64,000 nt of DNA. Source: Streptomyces sp. AC558_RSS880 (lineage in GTDB: Bacteria; Actinomycetota; Actinomycetes; Streptomycetales; Streptomycetaceae). The translations under genes and the position numbers were made by a program. The stretch spans positions 56,988 through 120,987 of the forward strand of contig NZ_JAGMUJ010000081.1 of NCBI RefSeq assembly GCF_019049255.1. The letters run 5' to 3'. Under the pieces are notes generated by a model that worked only from the letters and a program-made list of their open reading frames with translations, made no database searches and was not told the DNA's origin. Below are positions 17,042-24,599 of this stretch, piece by piece. How positions within the stretch are numbered: position 1 is the first letter of the stretch; every line of letters begins with the position of its first letter.

Positions 17042-17514
17042 CCATCTCGGTCAAAGGTTGGATGATCTTAATGTCCATGCATGGCATGTCCACAAAGAGA
17101 CCATGCCGCTCCGGCCGAACGGACGGGGCGGCCGGACGAGGCTTGGCTTACAAGCCGCCGCACACGAAGGGAAGTTGACACCAACCGGCCGAGGCGGATC
17201 CACTTGACCTGCCACCACGTCAACCGAGCCGACCAGTAGAGCGGTTGACGCGCCGCGAGGACGTCACGGCCGCATCACGAATCCGTCCTGGTGGTCCATG
17301 ACGATCCCCCGCGTGTCCCGCCGTACGTCATGGGCGAGTTCACCGACCGGGAGCCGGGTCCCACTTGGTGCGGTCTGCCACCGCTCCCGGAGAAGCCGGA
17401 CGCGGCACTCGGAACAGGGGAGTCGTTTCAGGGGCTGCGGGGAACGGTGAAGCGGGATCGCACACCGAAGCGAGGGCCGCCAGGAGATCCCGCGGCGGGA
17501 GCCACGGGGAAGTC
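17042..17514. other. Gene-free accessory stretch
   Basis: No frame on either strand looks like a protein here. The left part (17060-17100) is less GC-rich and contains overlapping CATG elements, and may be the promoter of the minus-strand small genes. The right part (from about 17280) leads into the remnant of a DUF5753 regulator and may be its unrecognisable decayed upstream portion. Confidence 0.4.
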
Positions 17515-17637
17515 ATCGACGACCGGGAAGCCGTCACCCAGCACGTGCAAGAGCACGATCCGAAGAAAGCCTGCGCTCTCTCGCCACACGAGTCGGCAAC
17601 GCCGATCGAGACGATGCCGGAGACATACGAGTCATGA
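17515..17637 (+). pseudogene. Remnant of an XRE/DUF5753 regulator (C-terminal tail)
   Basis: The frame encodes IDDREAVTQHVQEHDPKKAC, then ALSPHESATPIETMPETYES and a stop. This resembles the last 40 residues of DUF5753-containing helix-turn-helix regulators ('..d.eeva.y...f..lr..ALsp.eS..li...a.e...'). Nothing upstream in any frame resembles the DNA-binding or ligand-binding parts, so the gene is truncated. The stop overlaps the DUF397 start by 4 bases (ATGA), the normal arrangement for this gene pair, which supports the assignment. Confidence 0.5.
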
Positions 17638-17801
17638 GAGCCACCCCAGACCTGAGCACCACTTGGCGCAAGTCCTCCTCCAGCGGGGGCGAGCAGGGAG
17701 ACGAATGCGTCGAGGTCTGCGACGACTTCCCCGGCACGGTCCCCGTCCGCGACAGCAAGGACACGTCCGGACCCGTCCTGATACTGGACGCGGCGGCCTG
17801 A
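17634..17801 (+). CDS. DUF397 protein
   Basis: 55 residues. The family pattern is clear: TTWRKSSSSGGEQGDECVEV, then VPVRDSKDTSGPVLIL. DUF397 proteins are small partners of XRE/DUF5753 regulators in actinomycetes; several pairs influence development and antibiotic production, and the DUF397 partner is thought to antagonise or modulate the regulator (family knowledge). Here the cognate regulator is reduced to a remnant, so this protein is probably an orphan. Confidence 0.8.
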   Translation: MRATPDLSTTWRKSSSSGGEQGDECVEVCDDFPGTVPVRDSKDTSGPVLILDAAA

Positions 17802-17853
17802 CAGCCCTTCGTCGATGGCGTCAAGGGCCGTTTCCTGCAGGACGGACGAGGGG

Positions 17854-18192
17854 TCAGTTCCTCAGCGCGTCCGTCGCCTGTCCCGCCACCGGGATGCCGC
17901 CGATCGACGGCGCCTGGGCGACCGGGCCGGTGACCGATCGAGAATCCACCGGCTGGAAGTCGGCGACCTGCGTGCCGACGCCGTTGTCGAGCGGGTCGAC
18001 GCCCGTGCCGGCGAGTGGGTTGGGCTTGAGGCCGGCGACCGCGTCCACGGCGTGGCCCGCGTCGTCGAGGACCGGTACGGAGTCCACGGCCGCCGCCGTC
18101 GTCACGCCCGCGCCGAGCGCCACGCCCGCCGTCGCGAGGACCGCCAGGGCGCGTCGGACGGTCGGCGTCTTGGGTGCCTTGTGTCGGGCCAT
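17854..18192 (-). CDS. Small secreted protein
   Basis: 112 residues from ATG at 18192. A twin-basic N-terminus (MARHKAPKTPTVRR) and hydrophobic core end near TTAAA (residue 35). The mature part is a short, Pro/Gly/Val-rich chain (VPVLDDAGHAVDAVAGLKPN, then PLAGTGVDPLDNGVG) with no cysteines. It resembles in style the secreted protein at 24114-24461, but I cannot name a family. Divergent from the uridine kinase gene with 127 bases between. Confidence 0.7.
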   Translation of the reverse strand: MARHKAPKTPTVRRALAVLATAGVALGAGVTTAAAVDSVPVLDDAGHAVDAVAGLKPNPLAGTGVDPLDNGVGTQVADFQPVDSRSVTGPVAQAPSIGGIPVAGQATDALRN

Positions 18193-18319
18193 CGCTCTGC
18201 CACCTGTCGCCTTCGCTGGGTGATCGGGTCGCCGCGCAGCGTAGTGGAGATGTGACGCGCGCTTCAAAGCCGTACTGCGGGGCGTACGCCGCGCGGGCGA
18301 TGCCTCAGACTGGTGTCCC

Positions 18320-18961
18320 GTGAGTTCCCAGTCGCCCATATCCGCGCGAGTCGTGCTGCTCTGCGGCCCCTCCGGCTCCGGCAAGTCCCTCATCGCGGCC
18401 CGTTCCGGTCTTCCCGTGCTGCGCCTCGACGACTTCTACAAGGAGGGCGACGACCCGACCCTCCCCCTCGTGGCGGGCAGCACGGACATCGACTGGGACC
18501 ACCCCGGCTCCTGGGACGCGGACACCGCCGTCGCCGCGATCGAGCGGCTGTGCCGCACGCGTCGTACGCCGGTTCCCGTCTACGACATCTCGCTGAGCGC
18601 CCGTACGGGCGAGACGGCCGTCGACATCGGCGGGACCCCGCTGTTCATCGCCGAGGGCATCTTCGCCGCGGAGATCGTCGAGCGCTGCCGCGAACTCGGT
18701 CTGCTGGCCGACGCGCTCTGCCTGAACCGGGGTCCGGTGCGGACGTTCCGGCGGCGGTTCCTGCGGGACCTGAAGGAGGGCCGCAAGTCGGTGCCGTTCC
18801 TGCTGCGCCGCGGCTGGCGGCTGATGCGGCTGGAGCGGACGATCGTGGCCCGCCAGACGGCGCTGGGCGCGTACGCCTGCGACCGGGACGAGGCGCTGGG
18901 CCGCCTCGCGAGGGCGGCGGTCGCCGGGCGTACGGCGACGGGGACGAGCACGCCGGCCTAG
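18320..18961 (+). CDS. Uridine kinase-like P-loop ATPase
   Basis: 213 residues from a GTG at 18320. Walker A GPSGSGKSLIAARSG at residues 15-29, then LRLDDFYKEGDDPTLPL and DWDHPGSWD, the nucleoside-site pattern of uridine kinases (LDDFY, DxDxP), and PVYDISLSARTGE. Uridine kinase phosphorylates uridine or cytidine to the monophosphate in pyrimidine salvage. The family name fits, but this shorter actinomycete branch has not been shown, to my knowledge, to prefer uridine. Its position among nucleoside genes is suggestive; no copy of the palindromic operator is seen before it. Confidence 0.75.
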   Translation: MSSQSPISARVVLLCGPSGSGKSLIAARSGLPVLRLDDFYKEGDDPTLPLVAGSTDIDWDHPGSWDADTAVAAIERLCRTRRTPVPVYDISLSARTGETAVDIGGTPLFIAEGIFAAEIVERCRELGLLADALCLNRGPVRTFRRRFLRDLKEGRKSVPFLLRRGWRLMRLERTIVARQTALGAYACDRDEALGRLARAAVAGRTATGTSTPA

Positions 18962-18994
18962 CGGGGCGCCCGCACCACCGGGCGCATACGAAAG

Positions 18995-19031
18995 GCGGGA
19001 CTGGGCGGGCCCCCCGGCCCTCCAGTCCCGC
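18995..19031 (+). terminator. Terminator after uridine kinase gene
   Basis: GCGGGACTGG at 18995-19004 pairs with CCAGTCCCGC at 19022-19031, followed by TGTTT. A weaker 7-bp hairpin precedes it at 18966-18985. Confidence 0.65.
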
Positions 19032-19040
19032 TGTTTCGCA

Positions 19041-19228
19041 CTCCCCCGTGATCCCCCCGGATCCCTCTTGCTCCCCCGTGATCCCCCCGGATCCGCAGAG
19101 GTCCCCCGTGACCCCCTCGTGCATCCCCCTCCGGTCCCCCGCTTGTCACGGCGACGTCCCCCGACGCCCCCGCGGTCCCCCCGCTTCTCGCGGCGACGTC
19201 CCCCGACATCCCCGCGGTCCCCCGTACC
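19041..19228. repeat. C-tract repeat region between convergent genes
   Basis: About 190 bases with more than a dozen runs of four to six C on the plus strand, including a 24-bp direct repeat (19041-19064 and 19071-19094) and two copies of CGGCGACGTCCCCCGAC about 50 bases apart. The minus strand, which is the sense strand of the sigQ 3' region, is therefore studded with G-runs. No gene. Confidence 0.7.
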
Positions 19229-19229
19229 C

Positions 19230-19967
19230 TCAGGCGACGAGCTCCCCGAAGGCGTTCTCCTCGTCACGGCCGAAGCTGAGGACCTCGTCCTCGCGCAGCC
19301 GGCGGAGCGACCGCCAGATGCTGGACTTCACCGTGCCGACACTGATGCCGAGGATGTCCGCGATCTCCGGGTCCGTGCGCCCCTCGTAGTAGCGCAGGAC
19401 CAGCATGGTGCGCTGGAGCTCGGGCAGCCGGGCCAGCGCCTGCCACAGCACGGCGCGCAGCTCGGTGCCGCGCATCGCGTCCGTGTCACCGGCCGTCTCC
19501 GGCAGTTCCTCGGTCGGGTACTCGTTCAGCTTGCGGCGGCGCCACGCGCTGATGTGCAGGTTGGTCATGGTGCGGCGGAGGTATCCGCCGACCGCGGCCT
19601 TGTCGCTGATCCGGTCCCACGCCCGGTAGGTCGAGAACAACGCGCTCTGCAGCAGGTCCTCGGCCTCGAAGCGGTCGCCGGTCAGGTGGTAGGCGGTGGC
19701 GTACAGGGAGGCGCGGCGCTCCTGGACGTAGGCGGTGAACTCCGCCTCCGACAGCGAGCGGCGCTCCCCCGAGCCCTCCCCGTACGCGTTCCCCCCGTTC
19801 GTGTCCCCCGTGGGCGCGTCAACCACCGTCATGATCGTGGTGTGCTGACGCCCGGTGCCGCGGGCGCACCCCCGCATGCCCGCCGCACCGGACTTCTCGG
19901 AACCCCGGTGCACGTCGTGCAGACGCGTGATCACTGCGCTGGTGCTGGTGCCGTGCAGCGTGTTCAT
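19230..19967 (-). CDS. sigQ: RNA polymerase ECF sigma factor SigQ
   Basis: 245 residues. Region 2 (FTAYVQERRASLYATAYHLT, then FEAEDLLQSALFSTYRAWDR) and region 4 (LPELQRTMLVLRYYEGRTDPE, then ADILGISVGTVKSSIWRSL) are clear; the N-terminal 70 residues are non-conserved and a later start (ATG at 19833, MTVVDAPTG) is possible. Its place, back to back with afsQ1-afsQ2, is that of sigQ in S. coelicolor, where SigQ affects antibiotic production and is under AfsQ1 control (established for that species). A box matching the AfsQ1 consensus lies in the shared intergenic region. No anti-sigma gene is adjacent. Confidence 0.85.
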   Translation of the reverse strand: MNTLHGTSTSAVITRLHDVHRGSEKSGAAGMRGCARGTGRQHTTIMTVVDAPTGDTNGGNAYGEGSGERRSLSEAEFTAYVQERRASLYATAYHLTGDRFEAEDLLQSALFSTYRAWDRISDKAAVGGYLRRTMTNLHISAWRRRKLNEYPTEELPETAGDTDAMRGTELRAVLWQALARLPELQRTMLVLRYYEGRTDPEIADILGISVGTVKSSIWRSLRRLREDEVLSFGRDEENAFGELVA

Positions 19968-20064
19968 CTCGCGCCCCCCGTCGTGGACTTCCGGTGTTCT
20001 GTCCTGCTGTTGTGCTTGTGTCGAAAAGCTTGCCCGGGGACCTTCATGGCCGTGTCAGCCGACT

Positions 20065-20080
20065 GTCACAGGCGTGTCAC
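20065..20080. promoter_or_regulatory. Putative AfsQ1-binding box
   Basis: GTCAC-AGGCGT-GTCAC fits the published AfsQ1 pattern GTnAC-n6-GTnAC exactly. A third GTCAC follows at 20089-20093. It lies between divergent sigQ (start 19967) and afsQ1 (start 20211). Confidence 0.7.
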
Positions 20081-20210
20081 AGAGGTCGGTCACGGTGGGT
20101 CCACAGGTTCTCCACAGGTGTCCGTGCACGTAGCGGCACGTATGCGGGCTCAATGGGCATCTGTCGTCCACGGGTCGAACAGGGGGCCCTCCATGGGCCA
20201 GAATGAGCCC

Positions 20211-20888
20211 GTGCCTTCCCTGTTGCTGATCGAGGACGACGACGCCATCCGCACGGCCCTGGAGCTCTCACTGACGCGCCAGGGTCACCGGGTGGCGACC
20301 GCTGCCAGCGGTGAGGACGGTCTGAAGCTGCTGCGTGAGCAGCGGCCGGATCTGATCGTGCTGGACGTGATGCTGCCCGGCATCGACGGGTTCGAGGTGT
20401 GCCGGCGCATCCGGCGCACGGACCAGTTGCCGATCATCCTGCTGACCGCGCGCAACGACGACATCGACGTGGTGGTCGGGCTGGAGTCCGGCGCCGACGA
20501 CTACGTCGTCAAACCGGTGCAGGGACGGGTGCTGGACGCCCGTATCCGGGCGGTGCTGCGGCGCGGGGAGCGGGAGTCCAGCGACTCGGCGACCTTCGGC
20601 AGCCTGGTCATCGACCGTTCGGCGATGACCGTGACCAAGAACGGCGAGGACCTCCAGCTGACGCCGACCGAGCTGCGGCTGCTCCTCGAGCTGAGCCGGC
20701 GGCCGGGTCAGGCGCTGTCCCGGCAGCAGCTGCTGCGGCTGGTGTGGGAGCACGACTACCTGGGCGACTCGCGTCTGGTGGACGCGTGTGTCCAGCGGCT
20801 GCGCGCCAAGGTCGAGGACGTGCCGTCGTCCCCGACCCTGATCCGTACCGTGCGCGGTGTCGGCTACCGGCTGGATCCGCCTCAGTGA
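20211..20888 (+). CDS. afsQ1: Two-component response regulator AfsQ1
   Basis: 225 residues from a GTG at 20211. OmpR-type receiver: acidic pocket LLIEDDDAI, phosphorylated Asp52 in LIVLDVMLPG, Thr in ILLTARND and Lys in YVVKPVQ; then a winged-helix DNA-binding domain (LTPTELRLLLELSRRPGQ, then VDACVQRLRAK and RTVRGVGYRL). Length and sequence match AfsQ1 as I recall it from S. coelicolor, where it activates pathway-specific antibiotic regulators and adjusts nitrogen metabolism, notably with glutamate as nitrogen source. Its stop overlaps the afsQ2 start by 4 bases. Confidence 0.92.
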   Translation: MPSLLLIEDDDAIRTALELSLTRQGHRVATAASGEDGLKLLREQRPDLIVLDVMLPGIDGFEVCRRIRRTDQLPIILLTARNDDIDVVVGLESGADDYVVKPVQGRVLDARIRAVLRRGERESSDSATFGSLVIDRSAMTVTKNGEDLQLTPTELRLLLELSRRPGQALSRQQLLRLVWEHDYLGDSRLVDACVQRLRAKVEDVPSSPTLIRTVRGVGYRLDPPQ

Positions 20889-22480
20889 CACAGGAGCACG
20901 ACGGGGAGACCCGCGGCTGGTCCGCGGCGCGCAAGGGAGTCTGGTCACGGCTGCGGTTCACCAGCCTGCGCCTGCGGCTGGTCGTGGTGTTCGGGCTGGT
21001 CGCGCTCACCGCCGCGGTGTCCGCGTCCGGCATCGCGTACTGGCTCAACCGCGAGTCGGTGCTGACCCGTACCCAGGACGCGGTGCTGCGCGACTTCGAG
21101 CAGGAGATGCGCAACCGGGCGGGCGCGCTGCCCGAGCGCCCCACGCAGGACGAACTGCAGCGCACGGCGGGCCAGATGGCGAACAGCAGCCAGCGCTTCA
21201 CCGTGCTGCTGGTCGCCGAGAACCCCGACGGGCGGACCGTGTACGGCAGTTCGGGCGGGCTGAACGGCTTCTCGCTGCGGGACGTGCCGGTCTCGCTGCG
21301 CGAGGCGGTGACCGAGCGGCAGAAGATCACGTCGAACAACAAGTACCCGCACCATCTGTACTGGCAGCGGATCGTCGACGACGACACCCCGTACCTGGTG
21401 GCGGGGACGCGGGTGATCGGCGGCGGGCCGACCGGCTACATGCTGAAGTCGCTGGAGCCGGAGGCCAAGGACCTCAACTCGCTGGCCTGGTCGCTGGGGA
21501 TCGCCACCGGGCTGGCGCTGATAGGCGCCGCGCTGCTCGCGCACGCGGCGGCCACGACGGTGCTGAAGCCGGTGCAGCGGCTCGGGGTGGCCGCGCGGCG
21601 GCTCGGCGAAGGGAAGCTGGACACCCGGCTCAGGGTGTCGGGCACCGATGAACTGGCTGACCTGTCGAGGACGTTCAACAAGGCGGCCGAGGCGCTGGAG
21701 AAGCGGGTGGCGGACATGGCGGGGCGCGACGAGGCGTCCCGGCGGTTCGTGGCGGACATGAGCCACGAGCTGCGTACGCCGCTGACCGCGATCACGGCGG
21801 TGACCGAGGTCCTGGAGGAGGAGCTGGACTCCGAGGGCGGCGGCATCGACCCGATGATCGAGCCCGCGGTACGGCTGGTGGTGAGCGAGACCCGGCGGCT
21901 GAACGACCTGGTGGAGAACCTGATGGAGGTGACCCGCTTCGACGCGGGCACCGCCCGGCTGGTCCTCGACGACGTCGACATGTCCGACCAGATCACCGCC
22001 TGCATCGACGCGCGCGCCTGGCTGGACGCGGTCGACCTGGACGCCGAGCGCGGCATCCACGCCCGGATCGACCCGCGCCGGCTGGACGTGATCCTGGCGA
22101 ACCTGATCGGGAACGCGCTCAAGCACGGCGGATCGCCGGTGCGGGTCTCGGTGCGGGAGGACGGCGCGGAGGGCGCCGGGGACGGGGGCGCGGTGGTCAT
22201 CGAGGTGCGGGACCACGGTCCTGGCATCCCGGAGGAGGTCCTGCCGCACGTCTTCGACCGCTTCTACAAGGCGAGCGCCTCACGGCCGCGTTCCGAGGGC
22301 AGTGGCCTGGGCCTGTCCATCGCGCTGGAGAACGCCCACATCCACGGTGGCGAGATCACCGCGGCCAACTCCCCCGAGGGCGGTGCCGTGTTCACCCTGC
22401 GGCTGCCGCGGGACGTGTCCGCGCGGAGCGCTTCGGAGAAGGACGGCGAAACCGGGGACGAGGGCGCTGAGGGGGCCTGA
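20885..22480 (+). CDS. afsQ2: Sensor histidine kinase AfsQ2
   Basis: 531 residues from a GTG at 20885. Two membrane helices (about 28-50 LRLVVVFGLVALTAAVSASG and about 198-218 LGIATGLALIGAALLAH) frame an extracytoplasmic sensor region; then HAMP, the H-box FVADMSHELRTPLTA, the N-box NLIGNALKHGG, and G-boxes DHGPGIPEE and GSGLGLSIALENAH. Cognate kinase of AfsQ1. The extracellular signal is not known. The stop overlaps the following lipoprotein ATG by 1 base, so all three are one operon. Confidence 0.92.
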   Translation: MTQEHDGETRGWSAARKGVWSRLRFTSLRLRLVVVFGLVALTAAVSASGIAYWLNRESVLTRTQDAVLRDFEQEMRNRAGALPERPTQDELQRTAGQMANSSQRFTVLLVAENPDGRTVYGSSGGLNGFSLRDVPVSLREAVTERQKITSNNKYPHHLYWQRIVDDDTPYLVAGTRVIGGGPTGYMLKSLEPEAKDLNSLAWSLGIATGLALIGAALLAHAAATTVLKPVQRLGVAARRLGEGKLDTRLRVSGTDELADLSRTFNKAAEALEKRVADMAGRDEASRRFVADMSHELRTPLTAITAVTEVLEEELDSEGGGIDPMIEPAVRLVVSETRRLNDLVENLMEVTRFDAGTARLVLDDVDMSDQITACIDARAWLDAVDLDAERGIHARIDPRRLDVILANLIGNALKHGGSPVRVSVREDGAEGAGDGGAVVIEVRDHGPGIPEEVLPHVFDRFYKASASRPRSEGSGLGLSIALENAHIHGGEITAANSPEGGAVFTLRLPRDVSARSASEKDGETGDEGAEGA

Positions 22481-23103
22481 TGAACGTACGACGGACTGCC
22501 GTACGCCGTGTGCCGGTGCTGCTGGCCGCGGGAGCGCTCGGGGCGCTGCTCGCCGGGTGCGGGATACGGGCCACGGAGGTGCCGACCGACTTCGGTCCCG
22601 CGCCGTCGCGGGTGAGCTGCTCCCCGGCCGGGCAGGAGGCGTCGGCGCAGGCGGAGCGGGGACTGCCGGTGCAGGTGTTCCTGCTGTGCGGGTCGTCGCT
22701 GGTGGCCGTGGACCGGACGGTGCGGGTGCCGGACGGGGCGGCGGACTCGCGGCGCGTGCTGGTGGCGCAGGGGCTGCTGGACGAGTTGTCGCGGGAGCCG
22801 TCGGCCGCCGAGCAGCAGGCCGGGTACAGCACGCGGGTACGGAGCGGGACGACCGTGAGCGGTCCGCGGCCCGGCGATCCGGAGGACACGCTGCGGCTGA
22901 GCACCGTGCCCGGGAGTCTCACCTCCGCCGGGCTCGCGCAGATCGTGTGCACCTTCTCCGACTCGGCGGCGGCCGAGGGCGACGGCTCGGTGATCCTGGG
23001 CGGCCCCGACGACGCCCGGCCGCGCCGCTACGCGTGCACGGACGAGGTCCGGTCCCGTCCGGACGACGAGGAACCGCCGTCCTCGGAGGTCACCGGCGGG
23101 TGA
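22480..23103 (+). CDS. Lipoprotein of the afsQ operon
   Basis: 207 residues with a clear lipobox (LGALLAGCGIR; Cys27). The mature part has four or so cysteines (SRVSCSPAG, FLLCGSS, IVCTFSD, YACTDE) and resembles the GerMN-like 'sporulation/spore germination' beta-alpha modules seen in lipoproteins coupled to two-component systems (for example LpqB), but only loosely. By position (1-base overlap with afsQ2, conserved in S. coelicolor as I recall) it is probably an accessory protein for AfsQ2 signalling at the outer face of the membrane. That role is inference. Confidence 0.8.
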   Translation: MNVRRTAVRRVPVLLAAGALGALLAGCGIRATEVPTDFGPAPSRVSCSPAGQEASAQAERGLPVQVFLLCGSSLVAVDRTVRVPDGAADSRRVLVAQGLLDELSREPSAAEQQAGYSTRVRSGTTVSGPRPGDPEDTLRLSTVPGSLTSAGLAQIVCTFSDSAAAEGDGSVILGGPDDARPRRYACTDEVRSRPDDEEPPSSEVTGG

Positions 23104-23185
23104 GCCCGCGTTGTGGCGCATGCCTCATGCGGTGAACGGGTGACGTCCCGGAACCGATCGTGCCGGAGGCCGCGTCTAGGGGGGC

Positions 23186-23767
23186 GTGCAGCGTCAAGGC
23201 CTCATCGGCGGCTCCGCCGCGACCCGTATCCGTGTGACAGGGGGTCTCCTCCTGGCCGCGTATCTCGCGTTCGTCGCCTGGTACACGCTGCGCCCCCTGG
23301 ACGTCCCCTGGGTGATGCCCGCCAATCTGCGGCCGCTGGACGGCATCCGGGGCGACTTCGCGCTGGGCTGGATGACGGGGGTGCGCCGGGTCTGCGAGGG
23401 GCTGGCGCTGCTCGCGCCGCTGGGGGTGCTGCTGCCGATGGCCGGGGGCCGGCTGGCCGTCTCGCGGCTGGGTTCGCTGATCCGCACCACGGCGGCGACC
23501 GCGCTGGTGTCGCTGGCCGTCGAGATGTTGCAGACGGCGGTGCCGGGCCAGGTCGTGGACGTCGACTCGCTGCTGCTCAACACGGCGGGCGCGGCGCTCG
23601 CGCATATGACGGTGGTGCCGGCGGGCCGCGCCCGGCTGCACCGCCGGGCGGTACGGCGGTCCGTCACGGCCCTCCTCACGGAGGAGCCGGCTCAGGGGAG
23701 GACCCCGACGATTCCCAGGGTCGGGATCGCCCCGTGGAGCGACGCTTTGCCCCCTTCGTCTCCGTAG
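23186..23767 (+). CDS. VanZ-family membrane protein
   Basis: 193 residues from a GTG at 23186. Four hydrophobic segments and the VanZ signature pieces: AWYTLRPLDVPWVMPANLRP (N-terminal 'tL.P..'), NLRPLDGIRGDF, GVLLPMAGG, ALVSLAVEMLQTAVPGQVVDVDSLLLNTAGAALA ('E..Q.....R..d..D...N..G'). VanZ of Tn1546 gives low-level teicoplanin resistance; most homologues, including actinomycete ones, have unknown roles at the cell envelope. It follows the afsQ operon after 82 bases and is probably separate. The last 40 residues are a poorly conserved tail. Confidence 0.8.
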   Translation: MQRQGLIGGSAATRIRVTGGLLLAAYLAFVAWYTLRPLDVPWVMPANLRPLDGIRGDFALGWMTGVRRVCEGLALLAPLGVLLPMAGGRLAVSRLGSLIRTTAATALVSLAVEMLQTAVPGQVVDVDSLLLNTAGAALAHMTVVPAGRARLHRRAVRRSVTALLTEEPAQGRTPTIPRVGIAPWSDALPPSSP

Positions 23768-23826
23768 CGTGGAGTGTACGGAGGCAGCCGTTCGGGCGGC
23801 CTCGCACCGCTCACGAAGGAGTCGCG

Positions 23827-24027
23827 ATGAGCCGCCTCGCCCGCCCCACCGACAACCGCATGATCGGCGGAGTGTGCGCCGCGCTGGCCCGGCGCTTCGG
23901 CACCTCGGCGACCACGATGCGGGTGATCTTCCTGCTGTCGTGTCTGCTTCCGGGGCCGCAGTTCCTGCTGTACGTGGCGCTGTGGATCCTGTTGCCGTCG
24001 GAGGACAAGGCCCGCGCGGCCTGGTGA
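23827..24027 (+). CDS. PspC-domain protein
   Basis: 66 residues with AAGGAG 7 bases before the ATG. RPTDNRMIGGVCAALARRFG, then VIFLLSCLLPGPQFLLYVAL and WILLPSED is the complete PspC domain: a short amphipathic helix followed by one or two membrane segments. PspC in enterobacteria is a phage-shock envelope-stress regulator; stand-alone single-domain copies are common in Streptomyces with unknown function. Ends in a strong bidirectional terminator. Confidence 0.85.
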   Translation: MSRLARPTDNRMIGGVCAALARRFGTSATTMRVIFLLSCLLPGPQFLLYVALWILLPSEDKARAAW

Positions 24028-24055
24028 CTCCGCGGCGCCGTCTCCCGCGCGCACG

Positions 24056-24093
24056 CCGATGGGGCGCACCCGGTTCCGGGTGCGCCCCATCGG
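24056..24093. terminator. Bidirectional terminator
   Basis: Perfect 18-bp inverted repeat with a TT centre (CCGATGGGGCGCACCCGG and its complement) between the convergent PspC gene (stop 24027) and the secreted protein gene (stop 24114). Confidence 0.9.
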
Positions 24094-24113
24094 TACGTTT
24101 CCGCCTGACGGGA

Positions 24114-24461
24114 TCAGGCGCCGACCGGCATCCCGTTGAGGGCGAGGCCCTGGGTGGGCAGCTCCTGCAGCGGCAGGCCGCCGAGGAGGCCGGTGGCCGG
24201 AGCCTCCTGGCCCGCCTGCTCGACGACCGGCTGCGCGGTCGCCAGACCGGTGTCGGCCAGCTCCTGCCCCGTCGCCAGCACCTTCTCCGAGCCGGGCAGC
24301 GTGGCGGTCAGCTTCTCCGCCGGTACGGCCTGGCTGACGGTGTCCAGCACCGGAGCGGCGTCCGGGACGGCCGGGGCCGCGTTGGCGGCGCCGGCACCGG
24401 CGGCGGCGAAGGCGGCACCCAGCACGGCGACACCGAGGGTCTTGGCAGCAGACTGCTTCAT
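24114..24461 (-). CDS. Small secreted Ala/Pro-rich protein
   Basis: 115 residues from ATG at 24461. Signal peptide MKQSAAKTLGVAVLGAAFAA with cleavage after ANA. The mature chain is Ala/Pro/Val-rich (APAVPDAAPVLDTVSQAVPA, then KVLATGQELADTGLATAQPV) with no Cys and no chaplin or rodlin motif. Abundant small secreted proteins like this are common in Streptomyces and may associate with the wall or aerial surface. Function unknown. Divergent neighbours are far; the gene ends at a strong terminator. Confidence 0.75.
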   Translation of the reverse strand: MKQSAAKTLGVAVLGAAFAAAGAGAANAAPAVPDAAPVLDTVSQAVPAEKLTATLPGSEKVLATGQELADTGLATAQPVVEQAGQEAPATGLLGGLPLQELPTQGLALNGMPVGA

Positions 24462-24599
24462 GTAAATGCGTCCTCGAAATGGGATACGGGGGGTGAGCGG
24501 TGCTGAGACCGTAAACACGGGGCCCCTCCCGCCGCAAACATCGAAATACGGACGACTTGTGAACGTCGACCGTGTTCGGGTTTCCCGCGGACGCCGCCC

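Noticed and set aside
17291..18223. A 310-codon plus-strand frame across the DUF397 region
   Set aside because: Its composition is random, it overlaps DUF397 in another frame and is antisense to a secreted protein with a clear signal peptide.
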